From Spirochaetota bacterium (GTDB lineage: Bacteria; Spirochaetota; UBA4802; UBA5550), in the NCBI GenBank assembly GCA_016933025.1, contig JAFGBT010000006.1:239380-303379 (forward strand): a stretch of DNA of 64,000 bases. Reading direction: 5' to 3'. The notes under the pieces are model-generated. The model did not search any database, was not told the DNA's origin, and worked only from the letters and a program-made list of their open reading frames with translations. The position numbers and the translations under genes are program-made. Position 1 is the stretch's first letter; each line of letters starts with the position of its first letter. This document shows positions 43,339-51,131 of this stretch, in pieces.

Positions 43339-43797
43339 TCAGGGCCTCCCCCGGCCCTCCTCGCGAAAATCGGCAAAGGTCCGGAAGTTATTCCTGAACC
43401 GCGGGTTGCCCGGATCGAGGCGACATGCCTCCGCGTACATCCTGAAGGCCTCGTCCCGCCTGCCCGCGAGCTCGCACAGGACCGCCAGGTTGTTGTACCC
43501 GGCGGGCTCTCCCGCACCTTCAGCGACCACTTCCCGGAATAAAATTTCGGCCTCGCCCGTCCGTCCCGCCTCAGCGAGTTCCACGGCCCTGTTGTTGATC
43601 GAAGACAGGGGGCCGGGGCGGTTCATCCGGGCGAGCGTTCTCTCCACCTTCACCCTGGCGAGGGACGCCCCCGGACTGGCAACAGCCTCTATCCGCATCC
43701 TCCGCTCCGTCGTGACCCCCCGGTATGAATAGCAAGATCCCGCGACGATGACCGCGAGGATGAGGGCCGTCTGCCGTCCGAGTGCTTCTCCACGCAT
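43339..43797 (-). CDS. TPR-repeat lipoprotein, 152 aa
   Basis: A signal peptide with lipobox VAGSC (about residues 18-22) is followed by a basic region and then two TPR units (SSINNRAVELAEAGRTGEAEILFREVV and AGYNNLAVLCELAGRRDEAFRMYAEACRLDPGN). TPRs bind proteins, so this is likely an envelope scaffold. It overlaps nothing and precedes moaA by 12 bp. Partner unknown. Confidence 0.72.
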   Translation of the reverse strand: MRGEALGRQTALILAVIVAGSCYSYRGVTTERRMRIEAVASPGASLARVKVERTLARMNRPGPLSSINNRAVELAEAGRTGEAEILFREVVAEGAGEPAGYNNLAVLCELAGRRDEAFRMYAEACRLDPGNPRFRNNFRTFADFREEGRGRP

Positions 43798-43883
43798 GCT
43801 TGATTACTCGTACCGGGTAGATATCATGTCAATAAAAAAATATCGCCACGACACCATTCAGTATAATGCGATTAGATGATAAC

Positions 43884-44126
43884 GTGTAAGAAAAAGGGAA
43901 TCTGGGAGATGGGAGGAAATCGGGGGAATATGAACTGTTGGTTCGACTGTCATTGCGAGGGTTTCGAAGAAACCCGAAGCAATCTGGACTTCGCACTACA
44001 TATTACCTTTTATTTACAGCAATAACTGGAACCTGTTACTCACAAGATCGCTTCGCTACGCTCGCCATGACATTGGCAAAAAATTCAATCCCTCTCTTCA
44101 TTCCACCCGATTTCCATTTCTTACAC
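43884..44126. repeat. MITE-like repeat, copy 2 (243 bp)
   Basis: The ends GTGTAAGAAAAAGGGAATC (left) and the complement of GTGTAAGAAATGGAAATCGG (right) match those at 38346-38508. The interior differs in part and contains TCATTGCGAGGGTTTCGAAG, a hairpin GGGTTTC/GAAACCC, and GATCGCTTCGCTACGCTCGC. It occupies most of the 450-bp gap between the TPR lipoprotein and the S41 protease genes. No ORF of note. Confidence 0.65.
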
Positions 44127-44245
44127 AATATTATCTATTCGTAATAAAGGAAGATATTGAAGTAACCATACGGAATTGTAATTGACTAATTCCTTTATCT
44201 GCCCTGTATAGTATAGCGCATAAATCCAATCCCGGAGTAGCAAAA

Positions 44246-46192
44246 ATGTCTAAAAAGCACCTGATTCCCATAGTAACCCTCGCAATCATCCTTTCCTGCT
44301 TTAAAAATTCCGAGGGGCTGAAAAAATCGGACATATCGCCGCTGGTAAACCAGTTCCTGGCCATGCACGTCCAGTACCACACCCTTAACGACGAGCTTTC
44401 CGAGCGGACCCTGGACAACCTGATCGTCTCCTTCGATTACGGGAAATACTACTTTTACCGCAAGGACATCGATCAATTCAACAGGTACCGCCATAAAATC
44501 GACGATTTCGTCCACGCGAACCGGTACGAATTCCTGGACGAGATATTCGGGGTATACCGAACCCGCGTCGCCGAAAGCAACCGGATCATCAACGAGCTGA
44601 TGAAAACAAAATTCAACTTCACCGTGGACGAAAAGATCGTCGTGGACCGCGACAAGGTCGATTACGCCGAAACGAAGGAGGAAATGCGGGACCGCTGGCG
44701 CAAGAACATCAAGCTCCAGCTCCTCAACCACCTCTCCTCGGCCCAGAGCATTGGCGAGGCGAAGAAAAAACTCGCCAAGAAATACGACCTCATCAACAGG
44801 CGGATCGAGGAAATTAACCAGGAGAAGCTCCTCGATCGTTTCATGAACGCATTCTCCATGGCGCTTGACCCGCATTCCAACTACCTCACCCAGGAGGAAA
44901 ACGAGGATTTCGCCATCTCCATGAAGCTGAAGCTCGAGGGGATAGGCGTGCGGCTGAAGTCAGAGGACGGATTTGTCATCGTCGAGTCGATCATCGCCGG
45001 AGGGGCGGCCGACAAGCTCCCGGAGGCAATCAAGCTCAAGCCGGGGGACAAGATAATCGCCGTGGGACAGAAAGACGACGAGCCGGTCGACGTCGTGGAC
45101 ATGGAACTCAGGGACGTTGTGAAAAAGATCCGCGGGCCGAAGTCGACCGAGGTGCGGCTCACCATCCTGCGCGAATCGGCGGAGGGGAACAAGCCGATCC
45201 GCATGATCGTGCCGATTATACGCGAGGAGATCAGCCTGAAGGACAGCGCCGCCGAATCGCAAATCGTCTACCTCGGAAAAGACAAGAACATCAAAACCGG
45301 CTACATCAAGCTCCCCTCCTTCTATTACGACAAGGAGCGGGGCAAGAGCTCATCGGGCGACGTACGGGCCATTCTTCTGAAGCTCAAGTCCGAAGACGTC
45401 AGGGGGATTGTCCTCGACCTGAGGGGCAATCCCGGGGGGCTTCTCAACGAGGCCATCGATATAGCCGGATTCTTCATCGAGGACGGCCCGGTCCTCCAGA
45501 TAGTCGACGGCAGGAACCCGCCGCACGTGGTCAATGACAGCGACGAGAGCATCGTGTACGGAGGACCGATGACGGTTCTGATCGACCGCTTCAGCGCCAG
45601 TGCGGCCGAAATCCTCGCGGGCGCGATAAAGGACTATAACCGCGGCCTCATTATCGGCCCGGACGCCTCCTTCGGCAAGGGGACCGTGCAGTCGTACAAC
45701 GAGCTCCCCTTCAAGAAGGGGGCCATCAAGATCACCATATCGATTTTCTACCAGCCCGACGGGATGTCCAACCAGCTCAACGGCATCGCCCCGGACATCA
45801 AGGTGTCCGACCTGTCATCCATCTGGGACATTGGAGAAAAGAAAAACCGCTACCCGCTCAAGTGGAAAAAGATACCGCCCGCCTCCCACAGGGACTTCCG
45901 CATGGTGTCGCCGTCCATCGTGACGCGGCTGAAGGGGCTCTCTTCCGCCCGGCTGAAAGCGGATGAAAAGTACAAGAAGCTGAGAAAGAAAATCGAGAAA
46001 TACCGCACGCAGGTTAACAACAAGACCATCAGCCTGAAAGAAGAGTCGTCGATCGAGAAACAGCGCCAGAAGGAGCTCGAGAAGACCTTCAACAAGGAGA
46101 GCGGCAAAAAGCTTATCGACCTCGAGAATGATCTGTTTCTGAAAGAGGCGCTCAACATATCCGGCGATTATTTGAACACGGCCCGGAAATAA
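44246..46192 (+). CDS. Carboxy-terminal processing protease (S41 family, Tsp/Prc-like)
   Basis: The 648-residue protease has a lipobox-like signal (LAIILSC), an N-terminal helical region, a PDZ domain (residues ~225-320: LEGIGVRLKSEDGFVIVESIIAGG), and the S41 catalytic core with LDLRGNPGGLLNEA, RFSASAAEILAGAI (Ser452 as nucleophile) and FGKGTVQ (Lys478), followed by QPDGMSNQLNGIAPDI. It would degrade or trim periplasmic proteins from their C-termini. The ~120-residue lysine- and glutamate-rich tail is coiled-coil-like. A 12-bp stem hairpin follows. Confidence 0.92.
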   Translation: MSKKHLIPIVTLAIILSCFKNSEGLKKSDISPLVNQFLAMHVQYHTLNDELSERTLDNLIVSFDYGKYYFYRKDIDQFNRYRHKIDDFVHANRYEFLDEIFGVYRTRVAESNRIINELMKTKFNFTVDEKIVVDRDKVDYAETKEEMRDRWRKNIKLQLLNHLSSAQSIGEAKKKLAKKYDLINRRIEEINQEKLLDRFMNAFSMALDPHSNYLTQEENEDFAISMKLKLEGIGVRLKSEDGFVIVESIIAGGAADKLPEAIKLKPGDKIIAVGQKDDEPVDVVDMELRDVVKKIRGPKSTEVRLTILRESAEGNKPIRMIVPIIREEISLKDSAAESQIVYLGKDKNIKTGYIKLPSFYYDKERGKSSSGDVRAILLKLKSEDVRGIVLDLRGNPGGLLNEAIDIAGFFIEDGPVLQIVDGRNPPHVVNDSDESIVYGGPMTVLIDRFSASAAEILAGAIKDYNRGLIIGPDASFGKGTVQSYNELPFKKGAIKITISIFYQPDGMSNQLNGIAPDIKVSDLSSIWDIGEKKNRYPLKWKKIPPASHRDFRMVSPSIVTRLKGLSSARLKADEKYKKLRKKIEKYRTQVNNKTISLKEESSIEKQRQKELEKTFNKESGKKLIDLENDLFLKEALNISGDYLNTARK

Positions 46193-46199
46193 TCCATGA

Positions 46200-46233
46200 T
46201 GTGAAGGCGAGGATGCGCATGCTCGCCTTCACA
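46200..46233. terminator. 12-bp stem hairpin after the S41 protease gene
   Basis: TGTGAAGGCGAG / CTCGCCTTCACA with a 10-base loop starts 8 bp past the stop. No U-tract follows, so it may be a weak terminator or an mRNA-stabilising element. Confidence 0.55.
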
Positions 46234-46285
46234 TAAATAATCTTCGCCTTTATATAAAAATCCTCGGCTTCGGGGATGCATACAC

Positions 46286-47335
46286 TCACATCCTGGTAAT
46301 ATAATCCTTAACCCTCTCCCGCACGTCTCCCGAGGTCGCCACGATCGGGTCGATCCCCGAGCGCATGAGGCGCGTCCTCAGGTCGGGAATGTCGCGCAGC
46401 CGGGCCGGGCAGCACCGGTCCTCTATGAATATCACCGCCTCGATGCCGTACCCCTTCATCATCGCGTAGAAGAGCTCGAACCGCTCCTCGAGCGGACGCA
46501 CCGACGGACAGAGGGGCCGGTAGGAAAACGCGTCGAGTATCTCATCGAGGAGCTCGGCGGAATCGGCATTATAAGACATGTCAAACTGTCCCCGGCCGCA
46601 GCAGAGGTCGTCACCGGCCACCAGGCACCCCTCCTCCTCTATGGCGTCGAGAAGCCCTTCGCCGCCGCAGCTCCCGTAGACGAGGGCATGCACCCGGCCC
46701 GCGTCTCCGCCGCTGCCGGCCTTGTTCAGCGCATGCAGGATGGACAGGAGGTGCCCGGATACCAGCGCGGGCGGAAAGGCCGCTGCCGCCTCGAACACGA
46801 CGGCAAGGTCGCCGCAGGAGAGGAGCCCCGGGTTGCCGGCCCGCACCGATGCAATGCCGCGCACCCGGCGGCGGGCGGCATTGTACTCCTCAGTGGCGCC
46901 GCGAAGCCGCGCGGGATCGATGTCGCGCAGACTGACGCGGCCTGTCTTTGCAAGAAGTGCGTCGAGCTCAGCAGCCATCATCCCGGCCGCGTCGACGCCC
47001 CAGCCGGCCGGCACCCTGAACTCGTGGACCGGCACCGGGAGACCCCGCATAGCTTCCCCCCGGGCGCACCCGGCCGGCACGACCGCGCAATCGTACAGCT
47101 TTTCCAGGCTCCCCGCGCCGGAGATCCCTGCCGCCCCGCACATGCCGGCCAGAGAGGGCGGCACCCTGACCGGAACCAGGCCCGCGGCCGCGGCCGCTTC
47201 AGGCGGAAACATGTCGCAGGTCACGCATGCGACCCTCGCGCCGCTGCGCTCCCTGAAGCCCTCGAGGATCATGCCGTACTGGCCCAGCATTTCGCGGAGA
47301 GGGTCGACTACATGTGAGAGTTTTGATTCGTTCAT
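46286..47335 (-). CDS. 2-hydroxyacyl-CoA dehydratase D-component-like protein (HgdB/BcrC superfamily)
   Basis: The 349-residue protein has CVTCDMFPPEAAAAAGLVPVRVP near residue 36 and the later CCGRGQFDMSYNAD and FIEDRCCPARLRDIP blocks, which in this superfamily supply cysteines for a [4Fe-4S] cluster. Relatives are the 2-hydroxyglutaryl-CoA dehydratase and benzoyl-CoA reductase subunits, and activator-linked proteins of unknown substrate. A second subunit and the ATPase activator are not nearby, so it may work alone or with distant partners. The sequence is rich in Ala/Gly. Confidence 0.78.
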   Translation of the reverse strand: MNESKLSHVVDPLREMLGQYGMILEGFRERSGARVACVTCDMFPPEAAAAAGLVPVRVPPSLAGMCGAAGISGAGSLEKLYDCAVVPAGCARGEAMRGLPVPVHEFRVPAGWGVDAAGMMAAELDALLAKTGRVSLRDIDPARLRGATEEYNAARRRVRGIASVRAGNPGLLSCGDLAVVFEAAAAFPPALVSGHLLSILHALNKAGSGGDAGRVHALVYGSCGGEGLLDAIEEEGCLVAGDDLCCGRGQFDMSYNADSAELLDEILDAFSYRPLCPSVRPLEERFELFYAMMKGYGIEAVIFIEDRCCPARLRDIPDLRTRLMRSGIDPIVATSGDVRERVKDYITRM

Positions 47336-47351
47336 AACATTTCGTTATCAC

Positions 47352-47440
47352 GCCCCCCTCCCCCGGAGGGGGGCTTTTATATCAATAGACCAATTACGCA
47401 TCGGTTTTCAAGTCCCCCTCAGGGGGATTTAGGGGGCATT
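47352..47440. repeat. GC-rich inverted-repeat element, copy B
   Basis: The left arm CGCCCCCCTCCCCCGGAGGG and the right arm CAAGTCCCCCTCAGGGGGAT repeat the plan of copy A at 19941-20045. It lies between the HgdB-like gene and the glycosyltransferase gene, which are divergent. Confidence 0.6.
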
Positions 47441-47537
47441 TTGCCAACATTTAAAAAAATGTTTGTCACCGGACCGAATATCCGTTATTCTTGTTTTTTT
47501 ACAAGTATAATTCAACTCTCTATATGGAGTAATCGCC

Positions 47538-48530
47538 ATGCCCGCTGTCCACCCGGCCACGAAGAAAAGCCCCCGGATCCCGCACCTCTCGGTCGTGCTC
47601 CCGGTCTACAACGAAGAGAAGAACATCAGGCTCCAGTACGAAGAGATCGTAACGGCGCTCAAACCCCTCGGTAAAACCTACGAGGTCATTTTCATCGACG
47701 ACGGGAGCACCGACGGCTCCCGCGACATCCTCCGTGACATCGCGCGGAACGATAAAAACATCAAGCTTGTCCTGTTCAGGAGGAATTTCGGCCAGACGGC
47801 GGCAATGTCGGCCGGCATCGACTTCGCCACGGGCGAGATCACCATCTTCATGGACTCGGACCTCCAGAACGACCCGCGTGATATCGGCATGCTGATGAAG
47901 AAGATCGAAGAGGGATACGACGTGGTGAGCGGCTGGCGGAAGAAACGAATGGACAGGCTCTTCAGCCGGAAGATCCCGTCGCAGGCCGCGAACTGGCTGA
48001 TCGCGAAGGTCACCGGCGTAAAGCTCCACGACCTGGGGTGCTCGCTCAAGGCCTACCGGAGCGATCTGCTCAAGCAGGTCAACCTGTACGGCGAGATGCA
48101 CCGCTTCATCCCGGTGCACGCGTCCTGGCTCGGCGCGCGGATCACCGAGGTCCCGGTCAACCACCACCCGCGGAAATACGGAGCCTCCAAGTACGGCATG
48201 AAGCGGACCTTCAAGGTCCTCCTCGACCTGATCACCGTCACCTTTCTCGGGAAGTACTCCACCAAGCCGATCTATGTTTTCGGCGGCACGGGCCTGCTCC
48301 TCCTCATGCTGGGAGGAATGAGCGGGATCGCGGTCATCGTGATGAAAATCGTCCTCCACCAGTCGATGAACAGGAACCCGCTGCTGATCCTCACGGTGAT
48401 GCTGGCAATCCTCTCGGTCCTGTTCATCCAGATCGGCATCCTGGCAGAGATCCTCATCCGGATATACCACGAATCGCAGAACAAGCAGCCCTACAGCGTG
48501 CTTGAGACAATGAATATCAAGAAAAAGTGA
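47538..48530 (+). CDS. Family 2 glycosyltransferase with C-terminal membrane helices (DPM/GtrB-like)
   Basis: The 330-residue enzyme has a GT-A domain: SVVLPVYNEEKNI, EVIFIDDGSTDGS (donor-binding), FRRNFGQTAAMSAGIDFA, FMDSDLQNDPRDI (DxD-like) and the QAANWLIAKVTGVKLHDLGCSLKAYR block. Two C-terminal helices (LLLLMLGGMSGIAVIVMKIV; LAILSVLFIQIGILAEILIRIY) anchor it. Such enzymes move a sugar to polyprenyl phosphate for envelope glycans. Start ATG at 47538. Confidence 0.9.
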   Translation: MPAVHPATKKSPRIPHLSVVLPVYNEEKNIRLQYEEIVTALKPLGKTYEVIFIDDGSTDGSRDILRDIARNDKNIKLVLFRRNFGQTAAMSAGIDFATGEITIFMDSDLQNDPRDIGMLMKKIEEGYDVVSGWRKKRMDRLFSRKIPSQAANWLIAKVTGVKLHDLGCSLKAYRSDLLKQVNLYGEMHRFIPVHASWLGARITEVPVNHHPRKYGASKYGMKRTFKVLLDLITVTFLGKYSTKPIYVFGGTGLLLLMLGGMSGIAVIVMKIVLHQSMNRNPLLILTVMLAILSVLFIQIGILAEILIRIYHESQNKQPYSVLETMNIKKK

Positions 48531-48630
48531 ATAGTAGTGAGTTGAAAGTTACAAGTTGAAAGTTCTGTTTATATACAACTATCAACGATAAACTATCAAC
48601 ATTCAACTTGTAACTATCAACGATTTACTA
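48530..48630. repeat. Imperfect inverted repeat between convergent genes
   Basis: Arms of about 35 bp (left AGTTGAAAGTTACAAGTTGA; right, complementary to AGTTACAAGTTGAATGTTGA) fill the gap between the stop of the glycosyltransferase gene and that of the MCE-domain gene. A long hairpin is possible in RNA from either side, and it may act as a terminator. Confidence 0.55.
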
Positions 48631-49350
48631 TTTTTTCCCCTGAAACAGAAACTTCATCGGATGCTTTTTGATCTCCGCGGACACGTCGTCAAGCGTGCGC
48701 GCGGTCTTGCGCATGCTCCCGATGATTTCTATGATGTCCTTCTGCGAATTCTGGATAATCGTACTTATGTTTGTCACGCTCTGGGAGAGCCCGGTGACCA
48801 GCGCGCGGAGGTCCTGCCGGCTCTCCTCCGAGACCTGACGGTACAGCGCCACGATGGCGTTGACCTCCGTGAGCAGAACGTTCACCTTGGCCATGATCTC
48901 GTCGACGCTGCCGGACTCGAACCCCTCGATCACGTCCCCCTCGCGGAGGAACTCCCCCTTCTTTTCAGGGTTGCGCAGCTCCACCACCGGGTCGCCGATG
49001 ACGTTTTCCCTGGAGATAAGCGCCGCGCAGTCCTCGTACAGCTCGATGTCCTTCCGAATCCGGATTGTCGCCAGGAAATGGAGCGCCGGCTTGAAGAGCG
49101 GCCTGATCTCCACCACGCGGCCGAGGCGGTACCCCTTGATCTGCACCGGGGTGCCCTTCCTGAGCGAGGCGATGCTGTTTACCTTCACGTACACGTCCAT
49201 GGTGGTGGTCGCCAGCGAGTACCCGAGCTTCACCAGTATGAAGAGGACGATGACGACCGCCGGCACCAGGACGAAGAGACCGACCCGGTACTCGACCTTC
49301 CCCATGCTCTCCCTGATTCTTCCCGCAACGGCACGAATGTCAGCGCGCAT
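48628..49350 (-). CDS. MCE-domain lipid transport protein (MlaD-like)
   Basis: From the ATG at 49350 (MRADIRAVAGRIRESMGK) the protein has a transmembrane segment (VGLFVLVPAVVIVLFILVKLGY), an MCE domain (DVYVKVNSIASLRKGTPVQIKGYRLGRVVEI, ~50-130) and a helical C-terminus (QVSEESRQDLRALVTGLSQSV). MCE proteins form hexameric rings that carry phospholipids between membranes with an MlaE/MlaF complex, encoded just upstream. A start at 49389 is also open but overlaps the ATPase gene. Confidence 0.87.
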   Translation of the reverse strand: MRADIRAVAGRIRESMGKVEYRVGLFVLVPAVVIVLFILVKLGYSLATTTMDVYVKVNSIASLRKGTPVQIKGYRLGRVVEIRPLFKPALHFLATIRIRKDIELYEDCAALISRENVIGDPVVELRNPEKKGEFLREGDVIEGFESGSVDEIMAKVNVLLTEVNAIVALYRQVSEESRQDLRALVTGLSQSVTNISTIIQNSQKDIIEIIGSMRKTARTLDDVSAEIKKHPMKFLFQGKK

Positions 49351-49363
49351 CGCCGCCACCCCC

Positions 49364-50119
49364 TCAACGAATTTCCATCGGCCCCTCAAGCGAGGCGGAC
49401 CGGTACTGTGCCACGAACGGATTATCCGATTCCAGGTAATCCTTCCGCGTGCCTGAAAACACGATCATGCCGTTATACAGCATGTACAGGCTGTCGACAA
49501 AATCAAGAAATTTATTCGGCTCGTAGGTTACGAACACGACCGACCGGTGCGGGCTTGACGCCCTCCTCTTCAGCACGTCCATGAAGGTGCGGATGTCGGG
49601 CATCGACTGGCCGACCAGGGCATGCTCGATTATCAGCAGGTCCGGGTCGTGCGCCACGGCCCGCCCGTACGCGGTGCGGAGAATCTGGGAGTTGGTCAGC
49701 TCGACGGGCCGCGCGTTCCGGAGGTCCACGATGCATAGATCCCGCATGATCCGCTCGGTGATCTCGCTGATCTCACGGGGCGAATACTCGGAATAGTACT
49801 CGAGCCGGAGGGAGATGTTCTGCTCCACCGTCATGTTGGAGATGAGGCCGTAATCGCCGTGCAGGTAGCCGATCCGGTCCTTGAACGTGAGCCTCCCCAG
49901 GTAATCGAGCCCCCGTATCGTCAGGCCCCCGAAGCGGATGTCGCCCTCGAACCGCTCCTCAATGCCGAGGAGAAGCGGCGTTATCGTCTTCAGCCCCGAG
50001 CGCTCGATCCCGAACAGGAGAGCGTTCTCGCCCGACGCGAGGCTGAAGGAGACGCCCTCCAGTGGCTCGTACCCCGGGGCCGAGCAGGCGACGCTGTTGA
50101 ATTCAAGCAGGGGCTCCAC
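49364..50119 (-). CDS. Degenerate ABC ATPase of an Mla-type lipid transporter (MlaF-like)
   Basis: The position between MlaE- and MlaD-like genes and the overall ABC-domain fold mark this as the MlaF counterpart, but key sites are altered. The Walker A reads GIERSGLKT (37-45) instead of GxxGxGKST; the signature is LTNSQ (141-145) rather than LSGGQ; Walker B is LLIIEHAL (161-168) with His in place of the catalytic Glu; the switch His is missing (VVFVTYE). It may bind but barely hydrolyse ATP, or need another subunit. The reading frame is intact, so it is probably functional in some other way. Confidence 0.8.
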   Translation of the reverse strand: MEPLLEFNSVACSAPGYEPLEGVSFSLASGENALLFGIERSGLKTITPLLLGIEERFEGDIRFGGLTIRGLDYLGRLTFKDRIGYLHGDYGLISNMTVEQNISLRLEYYSEYSPREISEITERIMRDLCIVDLRNARPVELTNSQILRTAYGRAVAHDPDLLIIEHALVGQSMPDIRTFMDVLKRRASSPHRSVVFVTYEPNKFLDFVDSLYMLYNGMIVFSGTRKDYLESDNPFVAQYRSASLEGPMEIR

Positions 50120-50122
50120 GGG

Positions 50123-50947
50123 TCACTCCAGCCAGGTAAAATAAAAGGACGCCGAAACGATGACGTTCAGGACGATCACGAAAAACAGTGTCCGGCTCAC
50201 GGCGCGCGAGACGAATATCGGAATCTCGAACTTCGAGCGGGGCATCATCCCGTAGTAGCAGGCGATCAGGGGAATGAGCACCCCGAAGAGGATGCTCTTG
50301 ATGACGGTCGACAGCAGGTCCGTGAGCGTGAAGGAGGCCGCCAGGTTCTGAAAAAAGGTGTCGACCGGGACGTATATCGAGGTGAGCGATATGATATACC
50401 CGCCCATGAAGGCGACGATGTCGAAGAAGAGTATCAGCGAGAAGACCGAGAGCGTTGAGGCCACGATCCTGGGGAAGACGATATAGAGCCGCGGGTCGAT
50501 GCCGGCGATCTCGAGCGAGAGGATTTCCCGGCTCCACTTCTGCGTCGCGATCTCGGTCGCGACCGCCGTTCCGGACCGGCTGATCACGATCAGGGCGGTC
50601 ACGAGCGGCCCGAGCTCGCGCGCGATGATGATGACCAGCAGGTTGCCGAAGTACCCCTCGATGCCGAAGCGGGGCAGGTTCGTCATCCCCTGGATGATGA
50701 CCACGCCGCCCACCAGCACCGCCACGATGATGACGAAGGGGAGCGCGTCAATGCCGGTGAAGACCGTCTGCCTGAGAATGATTGCGTAGATGGAACGCAT
50801 CCTGATAAACCGGAGCGACCTGAACGAGACAACGATCGAGGCGACGTAGGCCCCGAAATCCTTCACCCCGCCCCAGAACCGGATGACGGCCTCGCCAACG
50901 TACGCAACAGCGCCCCCGCCGGACCCGATGTTTTGCTCTCCCGCCAT
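50123..50947 (-). CDS. Mla-type lipid transport permease (MlaE-like)
   Basis: From the ATG at 50947 the 274-residue protein starts MAGEQNIGSGGG and contains the MlaE-family motif blocks LVVIIARELGPLVTALIVISRSGTAVATEIA and EILSLEIAGIDPRLYIVFPRIVASTLSVF, with five to six helices. It is first in the mlaE-mlaF-mlaD-like operon and makes the inner-membrane channel. The open frame extends to 51196 without family similarity. Confidence 0.9.
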   Translation of the reverse strand: MAGEQNIGSGGGAVAYVGEAVIRFWGGVKDFGAYVASIVVSFRSLRFIRMRSIYAIILRQTVFTGIDALPFVIIVAVLVGGVVIIQGMTNLPRFGIEGYFGNLLVIIIARELGPLVTALIVISRSGTAVATEIATQKWSREILSLEIAGIDPRLYIVFPRIVASTLSVFSLILFFDIVAFMGGYIISLTSIYVPVDTFFQNLAASFTLTDLLSTVIKSILFGVLIPLIACYYGMMPRSKFEIPIFVSRAVSRTLFFVIVLNVIVSASFYFTWLE

Positions 50948-51027
50948 TGTCAATCGCCGGTGAAAATATAAATACAATTCCGCAGATATAATGGGCCCTG
51001 GTGATATTAAAATCAATACAAATTTTC

Positions 51028-51072
51028 CCTCATCCCCCCTCCCCCTTCTCCCGAAGGGAGAAGGGGGAGTAT
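51028..51072. repeat. GC-rich hairpin repeat
   Basis: CCCCCTTCTCCCGAAGGGAG with AAGGGGGAG gives a 13-bp stem around a short loop. It lies in the gap upstream of the mlaE-like gene and the divergent DUF4015 gene. It resembles the CCCTCTCCC/GGGAGAGGG repeat at 17230. Confidence 0.5.
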
Positions 51073-51131
51073 AAAAAAGTATTGATAAAGATCTCCCGGT
51101 ATTATGTCCTGTCCCGGGACACGGCGCCTTT

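Noticed and set aside
46688..47432. Long plus-strand frames opposite the HgdB-like gene
   Set aside because: High GC leaves antisense frames open; products are low-complexity Arg/Pro/Ala and lack ribosome sites.
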